Below are positions 1 to 12,916 of a DNA stretch of 64,000 bases, one piece after another. Numbering within the stretch: the stretch's first letter is position 1; every line of letters starts with the position of its first letter. A program made the translations under genes and the position numbers. This stretch comes from Botryotinia globosa (taxonomy: Eukaryota > Ascomycota > Leotiomycetes > Helotiales > Sclerotiniaceae), in contig RCSZ01000013.1 in the NCBI GenBank assembly GCA_014898425.1, positions 1,667,501 to 1,731,500 on the forward strand, written 5' to 3'. The notes beneath the pieces are model-generated. The model saw nothing but the letters and a program-made list of their open reading frames with translations. It ran no database searches and was not told the origin of the DNA.

Positions 1-808
1 AAGTTAGAATATTAATTTCAGCTGTAATCAATCGAGGTATTATAATAGAAAGCTAACCTCAACCATAACTTTCTTTATATTAAAGCTATTTAATAATTTT
101 ATACAACTAAATATTGTTTAATAAGATTAATGCCTTTTACTTTGTTATATTTGAAAGTAATATTTTGATTTTAATCTTTATTTTTATTGTAAAAAATTAG
201 ATTATATTAAAAATAATTATAATAAAAAACAAACTAATAATACAAAATATAATATCAATATTAATATAGAATATAACCTTTATATTAATTATTCCCTTAT
301 AATCAATTAATATTAAAACCTTAAATCCTATTACAATACTATTAATTTCTTATATCAAAACCTATTCCTACCCACCAACTATTTTCTATTTACTAATTAT
401 TTCCTAGTTACATTATTATATTATACCTTATCAATCTCTTTTAATTTTATTTAAAAACTTAATCTAAAAGGGTATATTAAAGGATTTGTTTATTTAAAGA
501 AAAATAAAAGTTTTATTCTTTAGTTCAATATATCAAAAAATTAATTTTGATTTATAATTGTAAATCAAGGTTTTTTATAAAAAATTTACCTTTGTAAATT
601 AAAAAATTAATTATATTTAGAAATTCTTTGTATTTTAGAATAATAAATAATAAATCTTTTAAAATCTTAACAAAAATCTTTTTTATATTTAATATAATTA
701 TTTTGCTTATTAATTTTATAAATAATAAAACTATAGACTATAATTTTATTAATAAAAAAATTATTTTTAAATTTCAAATATTTATATAATCCTTTTCTTA
801 TATCTATT
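1..808 (+). mobile_element. 5' part of the outer Ty3/gypsy-type element (gag region), RIP-degraded
   Basis: This AT-rich stretch is the reverse complement, apart from scattered transitions, of about 5280-6090, which is the 5' internal region of the minus-strand element. It is therefore the same internal region in plus orientation, belonging to a second copy of the family. The homology stops exactly at CTATT (804-808), where the inner element begins, and resumes at 7386-7390 with the same CTATT. The outer copy is thus interrupted here and continues at 7386. Its 5' LTR and start lie beyond the left edge of the window. No open reading frame survives. I call it gag-side only from its position upstream of the recognisable pol; no capsid motif can be read. 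Confidence 0.8.
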
Positions 809-958
809 TGTCAAGGTATAGGTAAAGACTTATATTGTACTATAAGGGTTCTAAGTGCTATAAAAGGTTGAGGCTCTATTATAGGAAGTAGAGTACACTA
901 AGAGTATACTAAGAGTTTGTATTTAAGATATAAAAGCAATATAATTGATATTGTAATA
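809..958 (-). repeat. 3' LTR of the inner element (150 bp)
   Basis: It aligns base for base over 150 positions with 7236-7385 and, inverted, with 11717-11866. On the plus strand it begins TGTCAAGG and ends ATTGTAATA, where the better preserved copy has GCCGTGACA, so the terminal CA/TG has been mutated by transitions. This copy is strongly RIPped. Confidence 0.88.
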
Positions 959-965
959 ATACCTC

Positions 966-3900
966 TTTCTTAAAACTTGCTTATCCTAAGCAAACTAAGA
1001 TATAGGGTAACTTTGCTATTTTTTAATAAAGTTATAAGGAATCGATTTAATATTGATTAAATAAAAACCTAAAACCCTTTGAAATAATATTAGAATAATT
1101 TAATTTCTATTATAGAATTAAAACAAACTGTTTTTAAAATAATAATCAATTAATAGATTTTCTTTAATCTATTTAATCTCTATTTAAAAGTTATTACTGG
1201 TATAATAATACTTGAGATAATAGACTTTTTGAATCCAATCTATAGAAATAAATCTAATTTGTTTAAATATATTAGATAAAATATAATAATCATTTCTTTC
1301 TAACTTTGGAAATTTTTAATTGGTTGTTATAATAATAAATAGTATTTCTATTTGATATAATAATAAAAATTATATTCATTGTAATAATCAAGAATCTTTT
1401 TGAATTCCTATTATTCAGTTTTTTTATATATTTTGTTATTTTTTTTGAAAATTTGGTTTTGATTTTTATATGATTTAATAATATTGATAATATTTTAATC
1501 TAATAATTCTGATAAGTAATAAAGTAATTGAAGTAATGAGTTGTGGAATATTAGAAAAATCTTGAAATTAGTTAGAAATTGTAATAAACAAGTTTATTTA
1601 TAGATTTTAAGGATTTTATAAAAACTATTTCATTTATTATTATTTTTTTTTATTAAATGATTGATTTTCATATTCTTTATATTAATCTATATTTTATTAT
1701 TTTTTTTGTAAAAGAAAGTATTGATTTGGGTTTTATTAATATAATTTTTATATTTTTGAATTAATTAAATTGTAAGCGCTTTGAATTTAATTAGAATAAA
1801 ATCAAATCTATTTGTAATCTTGTTAACTTTAAAGAATTCTTATTTCCTTTGATATAATAGATTTAATAAAATTAATATAAATAATTTAACTTCGAAATAT
1901 AAGTAATAATTATAATTAATAAAAAATAGGGATATATTAGTAGTTTCTAATATAGTATTATTCAATGTAAATTTTATAAATGGAAATCAATCGGACTAAT
2001 TGTTTTAATAGAAATTTATAAAAATATAAAGGTATTGTTTTATTATAGTATTGATTTTCTTTATTTAATTATTGGATTTGGAATGAAATAAAAAAGATTG
2101 TTTTAAAGTGATTAATAAATGTTTGAATAGATGTTTTTAGAATTTAGAGATAAATTAGAAGTTTTTATTGAATATAATATTATCGAAAACATTATATAAA
2201 TAATATATCTTTTTAACAAATCAATTTGTAAGTTTTTTTATGAATAATTCTATTATTAATATAAAATATTATATTTTGATTAGATGATAGATAATTGTGA
2301 TGATATATTGATATTTCTTTTTATAGTATTTATTGATTAATAATAGTATAATATAATTGATAGAAATATCTGATTAGGGATAAAATAATATTGATAAGGA
2401 TTTAAGAAATTCAAATATAATAAAGCAGAAGGTTTTAATATAAAAACAGAATTAGCAAATTTATATAAATATCTCAATTTCTTTAGATATATTGAATTAT
2501 TAATATATATAAGAAATAAGATCAATAGTTTTAATATAATCTGAATATCTAATTAATCTAATTGAATATATATAGTATATAATTTGTATATAAAGTTTAA
2601 TAGAGAAAGGAATAAAGAAATAGTTATAATAGAAAATCTTATTATTAATTAATCTATAATTTTATAAGGTTATTTAAAGATTCTTTTAAATATCTAATAA
2701 TTAATAGTGAATAAAGAGGTTTCGAAATGTTGTATATATAATTATAACTAATTTGAATGATTTATATATTTTATTAATAAGATTATCAATTAGTTTATTA
2801 ATATTAGGGATAATTATATTTATTGGAATTATAATTAGATCTAAATTATTATTTATTTATTGAATAATATTCTTGAATATAGTAATATCAAATATTTGTT
2901 TTAGAAGAATTGTTTATAAATGGTTTTTGATTCAATTGTTATTAGAATCAATGTATACTAAATAATCTTCAATTTTATAGCTCAAAATATCGAAACAAAT
3001 AGTCTTATAATCAAATCGATATATAATATAGAAATTAAATCTCAATAAAAATTTAGTTTATTTAGCTTATCATTAATTTAATATCTTTATTAATATAAAG
3101 TATTCGAGATTCTTATAATCAATAATAATTTCGAATAATTTCTAAATATTATATAATTCTAGTTTCTATTTTTTTAATGATTTTATAATTGTTAGAAATT
3201 CTTTATCATAAATCTTATAATTATATTTAATAATATTGTATTTTGATAAGAAATATATTATTGGATATAGATCTTTTTTATTATTATATTACAAAAGGAT
3301 ATTATTTGTAATTTAATTGGAAGTATTGATTTCGATTATTATATAATAATAATAATCAAATATAATAAAAATCGGAATAAAAGAGAAAGTGTTTTTCAGT
3401 ATTATAAAAGTATCTTCCTATTCAAAATTCTAATTCTATACTTTTTCCTTTTTTAGAAAGTGATTAAAAAACTCTACAATCTTAGAAAAATTGTAAATAA
3501 AATATTAATAAAAATTAGTAAATCCAAGAAAATATTGGAGATCTTTGAATTTAATTAATGATTTCTAATTGAATATAATATCAACTTTTTTTAAATCTAT
3601 TTTTATATTTCCTAGAATAATAATTAAACTAAAATATTTAATTCTTTTTGTTTTAAATTTGTATTTGTTAATATCGATTTATAATCCAATATCAATTAAT
3701 TATTAAACAATCTTACAAATATATTCTTTGTAATTTATAATGTTCTTGGAGTAGATTAAAATATTATCCAAATATATTGTACAAATCCTATTCAGAAAAT
3801 CAAAGAGAATATAGTTAATATAATTCTGGAATAAGATTAATATATTACAAAATCTAAAAAATATTATTAATAATTTGAACAAATCGAAACAAATAGTAAA

Positions 3901-5280
3901 AGCAGTTTTCCATTTATAACTCTTTACAATTTATAATTTGTTGAAAACAATAATAATATTAAGCTTGATATAGATTTTAATATAATATAAAGTATTGAGA
4001 GTTTTTTTAATCAATAATAAAAGATATTGATTTTTAATAATAATATTATTTAAACTTTAATAATTTTAATAAATTCGAATATCTTTTTTTAGTTTAGTGA
4101 TTAAAAGAAATAGAATAATTAATTAGAAACAAGATTCCCGAATAAATCCTTTATTCAGATTATTATCAAACTATTTACAAATAACTTGAAGTTTAATTAA
4201 GGATATTAAATAGTTTTTATTATATAATGATTTTTTGTTTGATATAATCTTAATCTTGTAATCCTATAAGTATTGTGATAAAAGTTCATTAATAAAAGAG
4301 GATAGAAATCCTAGATATAAATTATAAAGCTAAGAAAATAATTTATCTTAAATTTTTAATATAAAAAAAATAGATTGATTTATTTTTTTTATAAATTTAT
4401 TGATATTATTATTTACTAAATTTTGATACAATTGAATAAAATCCTTGATTATTATATAATATAAATCACAAATCCTATCTAATTTATTCTAGAATATTTT
4501 TATAATATAAATATTATTATTCTTATAAAATTATATAAAATTATTAATTATAAAAAACTTTATATCTTATATTTCAGAACAAATATTTTGTATAGTATTA
4601 AACAGTTTGTTTAAGGGATTTAATAGTAATAATAATAATAAGAATAAAATGTTCTGATTTCATAGTAATCTCTTATATTTTCTGGAATTAACAATAAATT
4701 GAATTAAAACTAATTTCAAAAATAAATAATTAGAAATTATTTTAATTTGAGTATTCACTTTATTATCAATATAATAAATGTAATAAAGGTTTTTGTTTTT
4801 ATTGTTTTCAAGGTTAATAATATCAGGGTTTTTTTGAATATTCAAGATTTTAATAAATTCGAGAATTGCTAATTGATTTCAGAATAACAAGGATTTAATT
4901 TCGAAGCTTTTATTGATAATATCTTTTATAGAAACTGATTTTGAAATGAACTTTTATAAAGGTGATTTGGGATTGATTATAATTTTGTTATTTTTTAGCA
5001 AAATTATTTTATAGTTATTAGATATATTAGAAACAATAATTATTATAATATCAATAGGATAATAATATCTCAAGTAATATATAAATACAAACTTGAGTAT
5101 TATTATCAATCAATTAATAATAGAGTTATAATATTGAAGTTAAAGGAAATCAAGAATCAGTGAATCTATAATTGATAAAATGATAATATAAAACAAATCG
5201 ATTTTTTAATAATTATTGATTTGTATATCCAAAAATGTATATCAAAAAAAGATATCGAAAGGCTTTTTATCAGCTAGGAG
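966..5280 (-). pseudogene. Inner element pol relic (reverse transcriptase, RNase H, integrase)
   Basis: Read on the minus strand, 3720-3790 gives YLDNILIYSKN. That is the gypsy reverse-transcriptase active-site motif YLDDILIYS with its second Asp changed to Asn by a G-to-A transition. Further downstream, about 2100-2230 corresponds to the integrase core region recognised in the outer copy. Minus-strand ORF fragments at 2337-2525 and 4660-4845 are the same peptides as those seen near 10156-10338 and 7830-8000 in the outer copy, which fixes orientation and homology. Stops occur every few dozen codons and no function can remain. Confidence 0.82.
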
Positions 5281-7235
5281 TAAATAATAGATATAGGGAA
5301 GGGATTATATAGATATTTAAAGTTTGGAAATGATTTTTCTATTAATAAAGCTATAGCTTACAATTCTACTATTTATAAGATTAATAAATAGAATAATTAT
5401 ATTAGATATAAGAAAGATTTTTGTTGAAATTTTAAAAGATTTGCTATTTATTGTTCTAAAATACAAAGGATCCTTAGATATAATTGATCTTCTAATCTAC
5501 AAAAATAAATTTCCTATAGAAAATTTCAATTCGCAATTATAAATTAAGATTAATCTTTTGATATATCAAATTGGGGAATAAAGCTTCTACTTTCCTCTAA
5601 ATGAATGAATCTCTTAATATACTCTTCTAGATCAAGCTTTTGAATAAAACTAAAAGAAATCGATAAAGTATAGTATAATAATATAACTAAAAAACAATTG
5701 ATAAATAAAAAACAATTAATAAACAAAAACGGATTTTGATATAAAGAATTGATAGTATTATAATAAAATCTAGAGCTTTGATATTGATTGATTATAAAGG
5801 AATAATTGGTATAAGGATTGTATTCTATATTAATATTAATATTATATTTTATATTGTTGGCTTGTTTTTTATTATAATTGTTTTTAATATAATTTGATTT
5901 CTTATAATAAAAGTAAAGGTTAAGATTAAAATATTACTCTCAAATATAGTAAAATAAAAAGTATTAATTTTATCAAGTAATATTCAATTATATAAAGTTA
6001 TTAAATAGCTTTAATATAAAAAAAGCTATAATTGAAGTTGGTTTTTTATTATAATATTTCAATTGATTATAGCTGAAATTAGTATTCTAATTCTTTTATT
6101 GATTATCAAAGTGAGTTTTCTTTTCTAAATCATTATAAACATTTTACCATTAGATTATTTATATATCAATATCAACAATAAAAGGTTTATTAAAATAATT
6201 GATTGAAATATCAATCAACTTTTATAAAATCTTAAACTTGAAATTGATAATTTATTGTTCAATGATTTTTCTACATCTAATAACAAACTGCTTAAACTCA
6301 ATAATAAAATTATTAAATGAAGTTTTCCTTATCTTATACTTATTGTAATCTATAAAAACTTTTTATAAAAGATTAAAGATTTGATATTGTTTATTTAACT
6401 CACTCTAAATATTTATTACAATATATTATCTAAAAAATTAAAGATTGGAATTATATGGATTATTTATAATCATATCGAAATATATTTGATTATTTATATA
6501 AATCAAACCAAAGAATAAACTAACAAGAAATATAATTTATTAAAATTCTGATTTGTTTTTATAATTTACAATTAAATAATAATTGATTATATTGCAAAAC
6601 ACTATATACTAATCCTAACATTTTGCAATATCTTATTTATTATTATTGAATTTCTCAAAGGAAGTGAGATATCTTCAATAAGGCAAGGCTTCTGAATTAT
6701 TATAAATAATAATCTTTAATATCTTAATTATATCTTACAATTCGGCAATCTGTAATTAAACTTTATTAGCTTAAATATATATTACAACAACTTATTCTTA
6801 TAATAAAGTTGTAATCATTTCAATTGAAATAAATACAATTTGAATAACTACAAAATATATAATATTCAAATTGTGGAATAGATTTATAAATAAAAAAACA
6901 TTAATTTTAATAAAATTAATAATATGATTCAAAAAAAGAAACTATAAAGGCAAACTAAATACAGCTATTTGATTGACCATCTCTAGAATGCTTTCATAAC
7001 TACAAAATGTTCTTATAGAATTCTTAATAATAAATCAATGTAAATATATTTTAACATAATCAAATAACTTTACTAAAAAATAGTAAAATTATCTATAATA
7101 AATCAACAATAGATTTGATCAATATAATTAGATTATAACTTTAATAGAATCAAAACGATTAGAGTAATTAGAATATAATTTAAATAAATATCTTTAAAAT
7201 GAAGCTATAATAACTTCTAAATAAATAATACAAAT
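5281..7235 (-). pseudogene. Inner element 5' internal region (gag side), degraded
   Basis: This region lies between the 5' LTR and the recognisable pol. The part at 5281-6090 is repeated inverted at 1-803. The remainder to 7235 has no second copy in the window. It is about 80 percent A+T by eye and closed in all frames. The primer-binding site expected next to the LTR near 7235 cannot be read, probably because of mutation. The gag label rests on position only. Confidence 0.6.
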
Positions 7236-7385
7236 TATTAAGATACAAATAAAGATTTATATTATATTATAAAGATTCTAAATACTATAAAAGGTTGAGG
7301 CCCTATTATAAGAAGTAGGGCACACTAAGGGCACGCTAAGGGTTTGTGCCTGAGGCACGAAGGCAACGTAGTTGGCGCCGTGACA
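7236..7385 (-). repeat. 5' LTR of the inner element (150 bp), half spared by RIP
   Basis: This LTR matches 809-958 without gaps. Its left half is AT-rich and mutated, starting TATTAAG where the partner has TGTCAAG. From about 7300 to 7385 it keeps a GC-normal sequence with CpG and CpA sites intact, for example TTGGCGCCGTGACA at the end. This is the only GC-normal patch within the first 11.8 kb and the best available view of the original LTR sequence. Confidence 0.88.
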
Positions 7386-7399
7386 CTATTATCTATTTC

Positions 7400-10300
7400 T
7401 AATTAATAAAAAGTTTTTCGATATTTTTTTTCAATATATACTTTTAGATATACAAATCAATAATTATTAAAAAATCGATTTATTTTATATTATCACCTTA
7501 TCAATTACAAATTCACTGATTCTCGGTTTTTTCTAACTTCAATATTATAACCCTATCATTGATTAATTAATAATAATACTCAAATTTATATTTATATATT
7601 ACTTAAAATATTATTATTCTATTAATATTATAGCAATTACTATCCTTAATATATTTAATAATTACAAAATAATTTTGTTAAAAAATAATAAAATTATAAT
7701 CAATTTCAAATTATTTTTATAAAAGTTTATTTCGAGATTAATTTTTATAAAAGATATTATTAATAAAAACTTCAAAATTAAGTTTTTATTATTTTGAAAT
7801 TAATTAGTAATTTTTAAACCTATTGAGATTTTAAATATCCAAAGAAATCTTGATATTATCAATTTCGAAAATAATAAAAACAAAAACTTTTATTATATTT
7901 ATTATATTAATAATAAAACGGATATCTAAGTTAGAATAATCTTTAATCATTTATTCTTGAAATTAATTTTAATTTAATTTATTATTAATTTCAGAAAATA
8001 TAAAAGATTATTACAAAATCAGAATATCTTATTCTTATTATTATTATCATTATCAAATCTCTTAAACAAATTGCTTAATACTATATAAAATATTTGTTCC
8101 GAAATATAAAATATAAAATTCTTTACAGCTAATAGTTTTATATAATTTTGTAAAAACAATAATATTTATATTATAAAAATATTCTAAAACGAATTAGATA
8201 GAATTTACAATTTATATTATATAATAATCAAGGATTCTATTCAATTATATTAAGATTTAATAGATAATAATATTAATAAGTTTATAAAAAAAATAAATTA
8301 ATTTATTCCTTTTATATTAGAAATCTAAAATAAATTGCTTTCTTAGTTTTATAATCTATACCCGGGATTTCTATCCTCTTTTATTAACGAATTTCTATTA
8401 TAATATTTATGGAATTATAAGATTAAGATTATATTAGACAAGGAATTATTATATAACAAAAATTATTTAATATCCCTAGTTAAATTTCAAATTATTTATA
8501 AATAATTTGATAATAATCTAAACAAAGAATTTATTTGGGAATCTCGTTTTTAATTAATTGCTTTATTTCTTTTAATTATTAAACTAAAAAAAAACATTTG
8601 AATTTATTAAAATTATTAGGATTTAAATAATATTATTATTAAAAATTGATATTCTTTATTATTAATTAAAGAAACCTTTGATATTTTATATTATATTAAA
8701 ATCTATATCAAGCTTGATATTATTATTGTTTTTAATAAATTACAAATCACAAAAGATTATAAATAAAAAATTGTTTTCATTATTTATTTTAATTTATTTA
8801 AATTATTAATAATATTCTTTGGATTTTATAATATATCGATTTCGTTTTAGAATTATATCAATTATATTCTTTTCAATTTTTTGGATAGGATTTGTATAGT
8901 ATACTTAAATAATATTTTGATTTATTTCGAGAATATTATAAATTATAAAGAATATATCCACAAAATTATTTAATAATTGATTAATATTGGATTATAAATC
9001 GATATTAATAAATATAAATTTGAAATAAAAAGAATTAAATATTTTGATTTAATTATTATTCTAAAAAGTATAAAAATAGATCTGGAGAAAATCGATATTA
9101 TATTTAATTAGAAATTATTAATTAAATTTAAAGATTTCCAATATTTTCTTGGATTTGTTAATTTTTATTGATATTTTATTTATAATTTTTCTAAGATTAC
9201 AGAATTTTTTAATTGTTTTTTAAAAAAAAAGAGAATATAGAGTTGAGATTTTAAATAAAAAAATGTTTTTATAATATTAAAAAATGTTTTCTTTTTTATT
9301 TTAATTCTTACTATATTTGATTATTATTATTATACAATAATTAAAACTAATATTTTGATTGGATTATAGGTAATGTTTTTTCATAATATAATAATAAAAG
9401 AGATTTGTATCCAATAATATATTTCTTATTAAAATACAATATTATTAAATATAATTATAAGATTTATGATAAAAAACTTTTAATGATTATAAAATTATTA
9501 GAAAAATGGAAACTAGAATTATATAATATTTAAAAATTATTCGAAATTATTATTAATTATAAAAATCTCGAATATTTTATATTAATAAAAATATTGAACT
9601 AATAATAAATTAAATAAACCGAATTTTTATTGGAATTCAATTTTTATATTATATATCAATCTGATTATAAAATTATTTATTTTAATATTTTGAATTATAA
9701 AACTGAAAATTATTTAGTATATATCGATTTTAATAATAACCAAATTAAAAACTATTTATAAATAATCTTTTTAAAACAAATATTTGATACTATTATATTC
9801 AAGAATATTATTTGATAAATGAATAATGATTTAGATCTAATTATAATTTTGATAAATATAATTATCCCCAATATCAATAAATCGATTAATGATTTTATTA
9901 ATAAAGTATATAAATTATTCAAACTAATTATAATTATATATATAACATTTCGAAATCTTTTTGCTTATTATTAGCCATTAAATATTTGAAAGGATCTTTG
10001 AATAATTTTACAAGATTATAAATTAATTAATAATAAAATCTTTTATTACAATTATTTTTTTGTTTTTCTTTTTATCAAATTTCATATATAGATTATATAT
10101 TATATATATTTAACCAAATCAGCTAGATATCTAGACTATATCAAAACTATCGATTTTGTTTTTTGTATATATTAGTGATTTAATATATTTAAGGAAATCG
10201 AGATATTTGTATAAACTTATTAATTTTATTTTTATACTAAAATCTTTCATTTTATTATATTTAGATTTCTTAAACCCTTGCCAATATTATTTTATCCCTA

Positions 10301-11700
10301 ATCAAATATTTCTATTGATTATATTATATTATTATTAATTAATAAACATTACAAAAAGAAATATCAATATATTATTATAATTATCTATTGTTTAATCAAA
10401 ATGCGATATTTTATATTAATAATAAAACTATCCGTAAAGAAATTTATAGATTGATTTATTAAAAAGATATATTGTTTATATAACATTTCTAATAATATTA
10501 TATTTGATAAAGGTTCTCAATTCGTTTTTGAATTCTAAAAGTATTTATTCAAACATTTATCGATTATTTTGAAACAATCTTCTTTATTCCATTTCGAGTT
10601 TGACGATTAAATGAAGAGAATCAATATTATAATAGAACAATATCTTTATATTTTTATAAATTTTTATTAAAACAATTAGCTCAACTAGCTTTTATTTATA
10701 AAGTTTATATTAAACAATATTACATTAGAAACTATCAATATATCCTCATTCTTTATTAATTATAACTATTATTTATATTTTGAAATTAAATTATCCATAT
10801 TAATCTTATCAAATCTATTATATCAAAAAAAACAAGAGTTTCTTAAAACCAATAAGATTGCAAATAGATTTGATTTTATTCTAACTAAATTTAAAGTACT
10901 TATAATTTAATCGATCTAAAAATATAAAGATTATATTAATAAAATTCAAATTAATATTTTTTTTTATAAAAAAGATAATAAGGTATAAATTAGTATAAAG
11001 AATATAAAAATCAATTACTTAATAAAAAAAAAAAATAATAAATGGGATAGTTTTTATAAAATCCTTAAAGTTTATAAACAAACTTGTTTATTACAATTTC
11101 TAACTAACTTTAAAATTTTTTTGATATTCTATAATTCATTGTTTCGATTGCTCCATTATTTATTAGGATTACCAGATCAAGATATTATCAATATTATTGA
11201 GTTATATAGAAATCAAAATCAAATTCTTAAAAAAAATAACAAAATATATAAGGAAATTGAATAATAAAAATTCGAAAAAATCCTTAATTATTACAATAAA
11301 TATGATTTCTATTATTATATTAAATAAAAGTATTATTTATTATTATAATAATCAATTGAAAACCTTTAAGATTAGAAGGGAATAATTATTGTATTTTATT
11401 TAATATATTCAAATAAATTAGATTTGTTTATATAAATTAAATTCAAAAAACCTGTTATCTCAAATACTATTATATTAATAATAATTCTTAAATAGAGATT
11501 AAATAAATCAAAGAAAATCCATTAATTAATTATTATTTTAAAAATAATTTGTTTTAATTCTATAATAGAAACTAAATTATTCTAACATTATTTCAAAAAA
11601 TTTTGAATTTTTATTTAATTAATATTGAATCGATTCTTTATAACTTTGCTAAAAAATAGTAAAGTTACCCTATACCTTAATTTATTTAGAATAAATAAAT
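7400..11700 (+). pseudogene. Outer element pol relic (reverse transcriptase, integrase)
   Basis: At about 8880-8940 the plus strand reads VYLNNILIYFE, the reverse-transcriptase YLDD box with both aspartates changed to Asn. At about 10500-10680 there is FDKGSQFVFEF followed by LSIILKQSSLFHFEFDD and a run resembling ERVNAIMEQYL, which is the integrase core around the D-x-GSQF motif of fungal gypsy elements. At about 11040-11160 the translation KWDSFYKILKVYK with LFRLLHYLLGLPDQD matches the usual C-terminal region beyond the integrase core. Many stops interrupt it. Family assignment comes from my knowledge of fungal gypsy polyproteins, not from a search. Confidence 0.8.
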
Positions 11701-11716
11701 TTTAAGAAAGGGGTAT

Positions 11717-11866
11717 TATTATAATGTTAATTATATTACCTTTATACTTCAAATACAAACCCTTAGTATACTCTTAGTATACCCTATTTCTTATAATAAG
11801 ATCTCAATCTTTCATAGTATTTAGAACCCTTATGATACAATATAAGTCTTTACCTGTACCTTGATA
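11717..11866 (+). repeat. 3' LTR of the outer element (150 bp)
   Basis: It is the inverted counterpart of 809-958 and exactly the same length. It starts TATTATAATGTTAATTAT, corresponding to TGTCACGGCGCCAACTAC of the best copy, and ends CCTTGATA, corresponding to CCTTGACA. Both ends carry RIP-type transitions. It marks the right border of the transposon block. Confidence 0.85.
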
Positions 11867-11896
11867 ATTTATTTATTTATTTATTCATTCATTCAT
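11867..11896. repeat. (ATTT)n/(ATTC)n simple repeat at transposon border
   Basis: A run of ATTT units followed by ATTC units lies directly against the outer LTR. A similar (ATTT)n run occurs at about 11988-12006. Confidence 0.8.
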
Positions 11897-12595
11897 TTAA
11901 AAAGACTAAAGCAAATCAAAGCAGAGTAGACTAGACTATATAAAAAAAATTAATAATAATGAAATAAGCTATTATAGTTTGTAATCATTTATTTATTTAT
12001 TTATTAATTGATATTAATGTTTATAGTATCTTAGTATAGATATTAAATAGATATATAGGATAGGTGTATAGAATAGATGTATAGGTGTATATGTATGTAG
12101 GTATTGAAAGATCTAGATCTGAGTTTTGATATGGATTTAGTTTTAGTGTTAATATAGAGATCGAATTTTAGATGATTAGATAATTAGACTACTTTATTTG
12201 CTTTTTTGCTTGCTTGCTTGCTCATATTGATTACGGAACTATCTATTCATTTAGTTTACTATCTATTTATCTATCTATATTATATATTCTATATCAAATT
12301 CTTGTAATGAAATTCTCCCCTGTAGGTAAGATTAGATATCTAATTTTTAGATGTTATATAATGTGATATACATATATACATTTATATATATCATTCAGAA
12401 CTCCAAAGTAAAAGCAAAAACATCCCGTACTATTAGATACAACTATATACTCATAAATCTTCACGCCCTAAAAGGTAGATTGTTGTATACAACCAACCCT
12501 CTGCGCGCAGAAAATAAGGCAGGTGTTTATAGCTATGAAGTAGAGTTGAGGGATGGGTAGGTTGACTGACTGACTGTTGTGGGATGTTTGGGGTT

Positions 12596-12651
12596 GAGAA
12601 GGGAAGGGGAGGGAAGGGAAGGGAAGGAAAGGAAGGAAGGAAGGAATGGAA
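12596..12651. repeat. Purine tract of GGGAA/GGAA units
   Basis: An almost uninterrupted purine run is made of GGGAA and GGAA units on the plus strand. Its complement creates a spurious low-complexity ORF (Ser/Pro/Leu-rich) on the minus strand. Confidence 0.8.
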
Positions 12652-12885
12652 ATTGGTGGAGGTGAGTGATTGGGAGGAGTGAGGTGAGTGATGTGAGGTT
12701 ATATGTAGATGATTGTATGAATGCTGGCTGCAGAGATGGAAGAGATGGATGGATTGCTGTGATTGATTGGTTGATTGATTGATTGATTACTTGATGGACT
12801 TTGTATTCTACGACCACGATTACGACTAATTATGATGTGGTTCTGTGTTGCTCTGTGTTGCTGGGACCGCGTCGAGTACAGCAGA

Positions 12886-12916
12886 GCAGGTGAGGAGGTG
12901 AGGAGGTGAGGAGGTT
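12886..12916. repeat. Tandem GAGGTGAG repeat
   Basis: About three and a half head-to-tail copies of an 8-bp unit, GAGGTGAG. Confidence 0.8.

Larger units (their letters stand above)
809..7385 (-). mobile_element. Inner LTR retrotransposon, Ty3/gypsy type, complete but RIP-inactivated
   Basis: The element is 6577 bp and has two 150-bp LTRs (809-958 and 7236-7385) that align end to end without a gap. Almost all differences between them are C/T or G/A transitions. It is flanked by the 5-bp target duplication CTATT (804-808 and 7386-7390). In the sense (minus) direction the LTR runs from TGTCA to TGACA. A purine-rich tract lies just inside the 3' LTR near 959-972 (minus-strand AAGAAAGAGG), as expected for second-strand priming. 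The internal region carries relics of reverse transcriptase and integrase in gypsy order on the minus strand. Every frame is full of stops, so the element cannot encode its own proteins. Confidence 0.88.
7386..11866 (+). mobile_element. 3' part of the outer Ty3/gypsy-type element, RIP-inactivated
   Basis: This is the continuation of the outer copy that starts at 1-808. It begins with the duplicated CTATT and is collinear, in reverse complement, with 5280 down to 809 of the inner element. It ends with a 150-bp LTR at 11717-11866. Next to that LTR is the purine tract AAGAAAGGGG (11704-11713), a typical polypurine tract. Just after the LTR, composition changes to (ATTT)n/(ATTC)n simple repeats and then ordinary sequence. 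The plus-strand reading gives the pol relic described separately. Confidence 0.86.

Noticed and set aside
1..11866. Extremely AT-rich DNA taken as mitochondrial or centromeric sequence
   Set aside because: LTRs, target duplication, gypsy pol motifs and transition-only differences between copies explain it as RIPped retrotransposons. No mitochondrial gene is visible. A centromere cannot be excluded from sequence alone, but nothing demands it.
12533..12817. 94-codon minus-strand ORF rich in Ser/Pro/Leu
   Set aside because: It is the complement of the GGGAA purine tract and GATT repeats; low complexity, no domain.
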